In this document: piece after piece, positions 6,404-11,769 of the stretch
How the letters are laid out: each line of letters starts with the position of its first letter
Position numbering within the stretch: the stretch's first letter is position 1
Origin: Opitutaceae bacterium
Lineage (GTDB): Bacteria > Verrucomicrobiota > Verrucomicrobiia > Opitutales > Opitutaceae
Direction: 5' to 3'
Assembly: GCA_003168315.1 (NCBI GenBank)
Contig: PMSP01000022.1
Span: forward strand, 1-11,769
Length of the DNA: 11,769 nucleotides
Position numbers and translations under genes: made by a program
Notes under the pieces: generated by a model
Seen by the model: the letters and a program-made list of their open reading frames with translations, nothing else
Databases searched by the model: none
What the model was told of the DNA's origin: nothing

Positions 6404-7653
6404 AATCCATCCGCCTAGCCCTCATCCTTTCCTGCCTCGCCGGCCTCGTCGCGGCCACCGGCTGCTCCAAGACAGGCGCGGCGAGCGCGTCAAAGCCCGC
6501 GGACGTCGACTACTACACCTGCACGATGCACCCGTCGGTGCGGTCGCAGGAACCGGACGGAAAATGCCCGATCTGCGGGATGGACCTCGTGCCGGTGAAG
6601 AAGATCGCCGCCGAGGGCGGCGCCGTGGACGCCGTTTCCACGGCCGAAAAGCCGCATGAGTTCTCCATTCCCCTGGACCGCCAGCAGCTTATCGGCGTCA
6701 CCTATGCGACCGTGGAGGCAAGGCCGCTCAGGCGGACGGTCCGCGCCGTCGGCCTCGTGGCGGCGATGACGACGAAGCACTGGGACTACGTGGCCAGGGT
6801 GGACGGCTACGTCCACAACCTCAACGTCTCCGCGCCGGGCGACCGGGTCGAGAAAGGCCAGGTCCTCATGGACCTCTACAGCCCGGACCTGACAGCGACA
6901 GAGAATGAATACGTCGACCTCCTGCGGATGCGCGACAATGGGCGCCGTGACCGGAATGAGGCAGCCGCCGGGGATGCCGAGCGCCTGCTGGCCGGGGCCA
7001 GGGCCAGGCTGCGCCAATGGAACATCTCGGACGCGCAGATTGACTCCGTGGAGAAGGCGGGAAAGGCCGACGAATTCCTCACACTGAGTTCGCCGGTGGC
7101 CGGCGTCGTCGAGGAGGTCGCGGTCCACCAGGGCCGCCACGTCGCGCCCGGGGACCACCTGGTCGACATCGTCGACCTGTCCTCCGTCTGGGTCTGGGCC
7201 GAGTTCTATGAAAACGAGCTGCCCCTCCTCAAGCCGGGTCTGCCCGTGACGATCACCAGCTCCTCAGTCCCGGGCCTGTCGATCCCCGGCAGGATCGCAG
7301 TCGTCGATCCCTTCGTGAACGAGCTCAAGCGGACCGGGCGCGTGCGGATTGACGTCGACAACGCCGATTCAAGGCTCCGGCCGGACGCCTATGTCGACGT
7401 CGCGCTCGCCCTCGACGAAGGCGAAGGTCTCACGGTTCCCTTCGACGCGGTCCTCCCGACCGGGGAGCGCGACATCGTCTTCGTCGACAAGGGCTCGGGC
7501 CGCCTCGAGCCCCGGTTCGTGCAGGTCGGGGCGAAGTTCGGCGACTTCTACCTCGTGACGGGGGGCCTGCGCGCGGGCGAGCGCGTGGTGAACAGCGCCA
7601 ATTTCCTCGTCGACGCGGAGTCGAAGGTGCAGGGCGCCCTGAAATCCTGGTGA
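6400..7653 (+). CDS. cusB: CusB-like periplasmic adaptor lipoprotein with N-terminal heavy-metal-binding domain
   Basis: This 417-residue protein is the membrane-fusion adaptor that links pump and channel and, in Cus systems, hands Cu(I)/Ag(I) to the pump. A lipoprotein signal ends in AATGC, with lipid-bearing Cys22. Next is a heavy-metal-binding domain: YYTCTMHP (38-45) with Cys41 and Met43, and KCPICGMDLVP (55-65) with Cys56, Cys59 and Met61. The HlyD-type body follows: first lipoyl half from about Val134 (VDGYVHNL, then PGDRVEKGQ), a helical hairpin, second lipoyl half from about Leu229 (SSPVAGVVEEV), beta-barrel (about 262-330) and membrane-proximal domain to the end. The ATG overlaps the channel gene's stop by four bases; its own TGA overlaps the GTG of the pump gene (GTGA at 7650-7653). 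The length is close to that of E. coli CusB with the extra N-terminal domain. The domain order is typical of copper/silver adaptors in bacteria lacking a separate CusF. Confidence 0.93.
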   Translation: MKSIRLALILSCLAGLVAATGCSKTGAASASKPADVDYYTCTMHPSVRSQEPDGKCPICGMDLVPVKKIAAEGGAVDAVSTAEKPHEFSIPLDRQQLIGVTYATVEARPLRRTVRAVGLVAAMTTKHWDYVARVDGYVHNLNVSAPGDRVEKGQVLMDLYSPDLTATENEYVDLLRMRDNGRRDRNEAAAGDAERLLAGARARLRQWNISDAQIDSVEKAGKADEFLTLSSPVAGVVEEVAVHQGRHVAPGDHLVDIVDLSSVWVWAEFYENELPLLKPGLPVTITSSSVPGLSIPGRIAVVDPFVNELKRTGRVRIDVDNADSRLRPDAYVDVALALDEGEGLTVPFDAVLPTGERDIVFVDKGSGRLEPRFVQVGAKFGDFYLVTGGLRAGERVVNSANFLVDAESKVQGALKSW

Positions 7654-10600
7654 CGCAGCCCCCCGCCATGTCCGCGCCCTCCCCTCTGCCGATGACGTTC
7701 ATCGAGCGGATCATCGACGCGAGCTCCCGCAACCCGTTCCTGATCTTCGTACTCACCATCTTCTCGGTCGCGGCGGGCTACTGGGCGCTCGTTCACACCC
7801 CGCTCGATGCCATCCCCGACCTGAGCGACACGCAGGTCATCATCTACACCGATTGGGGCGGGCGCTCCCCGGACCTGGTCGAGGACCAGATCACCTACCC
7901 CATTTCCACCCGGTTCATAGCCGCCCCGAGGGTCAAGTTCGTCCGCGGCGAGTCCATGTTCGGGAAGTCCTTCGTCTACGTCATCTTTGAGGACGGGACT
8001 GACATCTATTGGGCCCGCTCGCGGGTCATCGAGTACCTGAACTCGGTCCGCGGCTCGCTTCCCGACGGGGTAAACCCGGTCATCGGGCCGGATGCGACCG
8101 GCGTGGGATGGGTGTACGAGTACGCCCTCGTCGACGAGACCGGGCAGCACAGCCTGGCCGACCTGCGGTCCTTCCAGGACTGGCACCTGCGCTACGCCCT
8201 TGAATCGGTCAAGGGCGTGGCCGAGGTGGCCCCGGTCGGCGGATTCGTGAAGGAGTACCAGGTCGACCTGGACCCGAACAAGCTGGCGGCCTATGGCATT
8301 CCCCTCTCGGACGTGGTGGACAAGATACGCAGGTCCAACAACGACGTGGGCGGGAAGATCTTCGAGGTGGCGTCTACCGAGTACTACGTCCGGGGGCGGG
8401 GCTACATCAGGGGCCTCGCCGACATCGAGGACATTCCGCTCAGGGTGGACCATGGGACGCCGGTCTATGTGAAGAACGTCGGGCTGGTCCACCTGGGGCC
8501 GGACCTCCGCCGTGGGGTGGCCGAGCTGGACGGCAAGGGCGAGACTGTGGGCGGCATCGTCGTCATGCGCTACGGCGAAAACGCCCTCACGGTGATCGAG
8601 GGAATCAAGCAGAAGCTCAGGGAGATCGCCCCCTCCCTTCCCCCTGGGGTCAGTATCGTGCCGACCTACGACCGGAGCGAGCTGATCGACGCCGCCATCG
8701 CGACCCTCCGGGAGAAGCTCATCGAGGAGAGCATCGTCGTCGCTCTCGTCTGCCTGGTCTTCCTCTGGCACGTGCGCTCGGCGCTGGTGGCGATCATAAC
8801 GCTCCCGATCGCCATCCTGCTTTCCTTCATCCCCATGCACGCCCTGGGGCTGACCTCGAACATCATGTCCCTCGGTGGCATCGCCATCGCCATCGGCGCC
8901 ATGGTGGACGCGGCGATCATCATGGTCGAGAACGCGCACAAGCAGCTCGAGCGTTTCCGCGAGGACAACGGCCGGGAGCCGTCCAACGCGGAGAGGAACG
9001 AGGTCATCATCGCCGCGGCGCGCAGCGTCGGGCGCCCGCTCTTCTTCTCGCTTCTCGTCATCACGGTGAGCTTCGTGCCGGTCTTCTCCCTGACGGCGCA
9101 GGAGGGCAGGCTCTTCAAGCCCCTGGCATTCACCAAGACCTTCGCCATGGGGTTCGCGGCGCTCCTTGGCGTCACCCTCGTCCCCGTCCTGATGATGATG
9201 CTCGTCCGGGGAAGGATCACCCCGGAGGCCAGGAACCCGGTCAACCGCTTCCTCATCTGGGCCTACCGGCCGGTCGCCGATTTCGTCCTTCGCTTCCGCT
9301 GGCTCACGCTCCTGGCCGCGGCCGCCATCCTCGGGGCGACCGTGATCCCGTTCAGCCGGCTGGGCAAGGAGTTCATGCCGCCGCTCAACGAGGGAACGAT
9401 CCTCTTCATGCCGACCGCCGTCCCCGGCATGTCGATCGGCGAGGCGACCCGCATCCTCCAGATCCAGGACCGCCTGATAAAGGAGATCCCGGAGGTCTCC
9501 ACGGTGTTCGGAAAGGCCGGCCAGGCCGAGACGTCGACCGATCCCGCCCCGCTCTCGATGTTCGAGACGGTGGTCGCGCTGAAGCCCCACGGGCAATGGA
9601 GGCCTGGCATGACCTGGGAGAAGATCATCGCCGAGATGAACGACAAGCTGAAGACCCCCGGCATGGCCAACATCTTCTGGATGCCGATCCAGACCCGCAC
9701 CGAGATGCTGACGACGGGATTCCGCTCCGTCCTCGGCATCAAGGTGTTCGGTCCTGACCTGGGCGAGATCCAGGACCTCGGGGTCCGGATCGAGAAGGCC
9801 ATGACCGACCTGCCGGACACACGCAGCGTCTTCGCCGAGCGGACGACCGGGGGCTACTTCCTGGATTTCACCGTCAACCGGAGGGAGGCCGCGCGCTACG
9901 GGCTCACCGTCGGCGACGTGAACGACGTCATAGAGACCGCCATCGGGGGCAACACAATCGCCACCACGGTCGAGGGCCGGGAGCGTTATCCCATCAGCGT
10001 CCGCTACGCGCGCGATTACCGCAATGATCTGGACGCCCTCAAGAGGGTCCTCGTGCCCACGCCAACGGGGGCGCAGGTGCCGATCGGGGAGATCGCGGAG
10101 CTCTCCTATCGCACAGGTCCGCCCTCCATCCGCGATGAGAACGGGCAGCTCGTGGGGTTCGTCTTCGTGGATGTCACGACCGACAACATCGACGGCTATG
10201 TCCAGGCGGCCAGCGCGAGGATTTCACAGCGCGTCCATTTTCCCCCGGGATATTACATGCAGTGGGCGGGCCAGTTCGAGTACCTGAAGAGCGCGGAGCA
10301 GCGCCTGGAGGTCGTGATCCCGTTCACGCTGCTCATCATCTTCGTCCTGATCTACCTGAACACCAGGTCTGCTGCACGGACCGCCATCGTTCTCCTGGCC
10401 GTGCCGTTCTCCCTCGTGGGCGCCTTCTGGTTCCTGTACCTGCTGCACTACAACCTCAGTGTCGCGGTCTGGGTGGGGTTGATCGCGCTCGCCGGCCTGG
10501 ATGCAGAGACCGGGGTAGTCATGCTCCTGTATCTCGACCATGCCTGGGACAAGTTCCAGGCGGCGGGCCGCCTGAACACGCCGGCGGATCTCCATGACGC

Positions 10601-11321
10601 CATTATCGAGGGCGCGGTCCAGAGAATCAGGCCGAAGATCATGACCGTCTGCGCGATCCTGTTCGGCCTCCTGCCGATCATGTGGTCCCCGACGACGCAG
10701 GCGGGGGCGGACGTCATGAAGCGCATCGCCGCGCCGATGATAGGCGGCGTCGTCACTTCGGCGATACTGGAGCTCCTCCTCTATCCCACGATCTACATGC
10801 TCTGGCGCCGCCGGCACCTGGCGAATCCCCGGGGGCCCGAGGCGCCAGCCGCATCGCCCGCGCCCCGCCGCGGGCGGCATTTCCCCTGGTTGGCCGTGCT
10901 CCTGCTTTCAATCGTCGGGATAGCCGGGGCGCTGTGGTGGCGCCAGAAGGCGAATCCCCTCCCGCAGGCCGCCCCCTCGTCCGCCGGGACGCCGTTCGCG
11001 TCCCGGACGTCCAACGGACTCCTGGTCAATTTCTACCACACCGGCGGCTCGCTGAGCCTGTCCGAGAACGAGGTCCTGATCGAATTCCGCGACAGCTCCA
11101 GCGGCAGGCCGGTCGATGTGGGAACAGTGAAGTTCGCCCTGGACATGAACATGCCCGGAATGGTCATGCATTCAGGGGCCACGGTCGCGCCGGCCGGCAG
11201 GACGGGTCTCTATCGCGCCGAAATCAAGCCCGAGATGGCGGGCGATTGGACCGCCCAGTTGACGTATGACGGGCCCCACGGTCCCGGGGACGTGAGCTTC
11301 ACGGTAAGCGTGGGTCACTGA
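7650..11321 (+). CDS. cusA: CusA-like Cu(I)/Ag(I) RND pump fused to a C-terminal YtkA/FixH-like domain
   Basis: This 1223-residue inner-membrane proton-driven pump drives metal through the adaptor and channel. Helix 1 is at about residues 30-47, helices 2-6 at 361-530, helix 7 at 551-569 and helices 8-12 at 888-1052, with two large periplasmic loops. Proton-relay residues match E. coli CusA: Asp420 in GAMVDAAIIMVENAHK, Glu953 in LDAETGVV and Lys996 in RIRPKIMTV. The metal site is conserved as Met587 (LFMPT), Met637 (PLSMFET) and Met686 (TEMLTTG), with the same 50- and 49-residue spacing as CusA Met573/623/672. This points to monovalent Cu/Ag. Beyond the normal end are a Pro/Arg linker, an extra helix (1078-1097) and a YtkA-like beta domain (1121-1223) with MNMPGMVMH (1166-1174). 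This tail is absent from E. coli CusA. The start may be the coupled GTG at 7650 or the ATG at 7668; neither has a clear RBS. Confidence 0.94.
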   Translation: MTQPPAMSAPSPLPMTFIERIIDASSRNPFLIFVLTIFSVAAGYWALVHTPLDAIPDLSDTQVIIYTDWGGRSPDLVEDQITYPISTRFIAAPRVKFVRGESMFGKSFVYVIFEDGTDIYWARSRVIEYLNSVRGSLPDGVNPVIGPDATGVGWVYEYALVDETGQHSLADLRSFQDWHLRYALESVKGVAEVAPVGGFVKEYQVDLDPNKLAAYGIPLSDVVDKIRRSNNDVGGKIFEVASTEYYVRGRGYIRGLADIEDIPLRVDHGTPVYVKNVGLVHLGPDLRRGVAELDGKGETVGGIVVMRYGENALTVIEGIKQKLREIAPSLPPGVSIVPTYDRSELIDAAIATLREKLIEESIVVALVCLVFLWHVRSALVAIITLPIAILLSFIPMHALGLTSNIMSLGGIAIAIGAMVDAAIIMVENAHKQLERFREDNGREPSNAERNEVIIAAARSVGRPLFFSLLVITVSFVPVFSLTAQEGRLFKPLAFTKTFAMGFAALLGVTLVPVLMMMLVRGRITPEARNPVNRFLIWAYRPVADFVLRFRWLTLLAAAAILGATVIPFSRLGKEFMPPLNEGTILFMPTAVPGMSIGEATRILQIQDRLIKEIPEVSTVFGKAGQAETSTDPAPLSMFETVVALKPHGQWRPGMTWEKIIAEMNDKLKTPGMANIFWMPIQTRTEMLTTGFRSVLGIKVFGPDLGEIQDLGVRIEKAMTDLPDTRSVFAERTTGGYFLDFTVNRREAARYGLTVGDVNDVIETAIGGNTIATTVEGRERYPISVRYARDYRNDLDALKRVLVPTPTGAQVPIGEIAELSYRTGPPSIRDENGQLVGFVFVDVTTDNIDGYVQAASARISQRVHFPPGYYMQWAGQFEYLKSAEQRLEVVIPFTLLIIFVLIYLNTRSAARTAIVLLAVPFSLVGAFWFLYLLHYNLSVAVWVGLIALAGLDAETGVVMLLYLDHAWDKFQAAGRLNTPADLHDAIIEGAVQRIRPKIMTVCAILFGLLPIMWSPTTQAGADVMKRIAAPMIGGVVTSAILELLLYPTIYMLWRRRHLANPRGPEAPAASPAPRRGRHFPWLAVLLLSIVGIAGALWWRQKANPLPQAAPSSAGTPFASRTSNGLLVNFYHTGGSLSLSENEVLIEFRDSSSGRPVDVGTVKFALDMNMPGMVMHSGATVAPAGRTGLYRAEIKPEMAGDWTAQLTYDGPHGPGDVSFTVSVGH

Positions 11322-11325
11322 CGAG

Positions 11326-11335
11326 GGCAGCTGCC
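11326..11335. other. 10-base palindrome in the convergent gap
   Basis: GGCAGCTGCC is a perfect palindrome within the 18 bases between the pump stop and the reductase stop. It has no loop and no T-run, so it cannot act as an ordinary terminator hairpin by itself. No clear terminator is visible for either convergent gene. Confidence 0.25.
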
Positions 11336-11339
11336 GAGG

Positions 11340-11769
11340 TCAGTCGACCAATCGACTCAGGTCCGAGGATCGAAGCAGCAGATCCACGGCTGCATTTAGG
11401 CCGAGGCTGTCCGCTTCGTCGAAGCGGGCCAGGCTGGGGCTATCGAGATCCAGGACTCCCAGAAGCCTCCCCTCGTAAACCAGCGGAACAACGATCTCCG
11501 ATCGCGACGCGGCATCACAGGCGATGTGCCCTGGGAATTCCGCAACGTCGGGAACTATGACGGTTACCCTCGTCCGGGCCGCCGTGCCGCAGACTCCCCT
11601 TCCCAGGGCGATGCGAATGCAGGCAACCTTGCCCTGAAACGGCCCCAGCACCAGTTCGCCTCCCTGCAGGAAATAGAAGCCCGCCCAGTTCAGGTCGGGC
11701 AATCCCTGGAAAAAAAGCGCAGCCATGTTCGCCGTGTTTGCGAGGCCGCTGCGCTCACCCGCGAACACG
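11340..11769 (-). CDS. msrC: Free methionine-(R)-sulfoxide reductase, GAF type (5' end outside window)
   Basis: This cytoplasmic enzyme reduces free L-methionine-(R)-sulfoxide to methionine and helps repair oxidative damage. The visible 142 residues form the GAF fold with the family hallmarks NWAGFYF, LGPFQGK, GVCGTAA, VPDV, FPGHIACD and SEIVVPL. Three cysteines lie at in-window residues 50, 60 and 84. Their spacing of 10 and 24 equals that of the redox Cys84/94/118 of E. coli YebR (MsrC), so the enzyme should be active through a disulfide cycle. The first codon in the window, GTG at 11768, reads into AGERSGLANTAN, which is normally an internal segment. The true start therefore lies beyond the right edge, about 20-30 residues upstream by family length. 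It is convergent with the pump gene and probably unrelated to it, although both belong to stress defence. Confidence 0.93.
   Translation of the reverse strand, partial: VFAGERSGLANTANMAALFFQGLPDLNWAGFYFLQGGELVLGPFQGKVACIRIALGRGVCGTAARTRVTVIVPDVAEFPGHIACDAASRSEIVVPLVYEGRLLGVLDLDSPSLARFDEADSLGLNAAVDLLLRSSDLSRLVD

Noticed and set aside
7548..9596. Long minus-strand open frame of 682 codons opposite the pump gene
   Set aside because: The translation is dominated by Asp, Glu, Arg, His and Gly with no domain pattern. It is the antisense shadow of a conserved CusA-like gene in G+C-rich DNA.
11322..11339. Bidirectional terminator between pump and reductase genes
   Set aside because: The only symmetry is a loopless 10-base palindrome with no T-runs on either side.
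1..11769. tRNA, rRNA, CRISPR arrays, insertion sequences or long direct repeats
   Set aside because: Nothing with the needed structure or repetition was seen on reading the window.

Overview
The window is G+C-rich by eye throughout, with one lower-GC patch at about 1232-2240. The mix of genes points to a Gram-negative bacterium, most likely Verrucomicrobiota of the Opitutales type: an exosortase with a PEP-CTERM-type substrate, a secreted GH27 glycosidase, a tripartite RND efflux system, and several genes with no Shine-Dalgarno sequence or with GTG starts. The taxonomic guess is inference; no rRNA or other marker lies in the window.

Left block, minus strand (1-2137). A secreted protein with a C-terminal exosortase sorting signal (GTG start at 2137) lies directly upstream of an exosortase gene (start 1166). 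The exosortase carries the Cys/Arg/His catalytic triad and runs into an EpsI-like C-terminal domain that is cut by the left window edge. The pair looks like an enzyme and its substrate. A short divergent region (2138-2310) separates them from the next gene.

Carbohydrate gene, plus strand (2311-3807). This is a secreted GH27 alpha-galactosidase-type enzyme with both catalytic aspartates and an extra N-terminal beta-rich domain. It converges on a minus-strand gene (3852-4421) for a 189-residue protein I do not recognise.

Metal block, plus strand (4577-11321). Four genes run in the same direction: a small secreted protein with a dense Cys/His cluster; a CusC-like outer-membrane channel; a CusB-like lipoprotein adaptor with an N-terminal heavy-metal-binding domain; and a CusA-like heavy-metal RND pump. 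The last three overlap by a few bases. The pump keeps the three-methionine copper/silver site of E. coli CusA at exactly the same spacing (50 and 49 residues). It is extended at the C-terminus by one more membrane helix and a YtkA/FixH-like domain with a methionine-rich loop. Together they suggest Cu(I)/Ag(I) export, with metal handled by the Cys-rich protein, the adaptor's metal-binding domain and the pump's tail on its way out. No metal-responsive regulator is encoded in the window.

Right edge, minus strand (11340-11769). The 3' part of a free methionine-(R)-sulfoxide reductase (GAF fold, all three redox cysteines present) converges on the pump gene.

There is no tRNA, rRNA, CRISPR array or insertion sequence, and no gene-free stretch over 300 bases.
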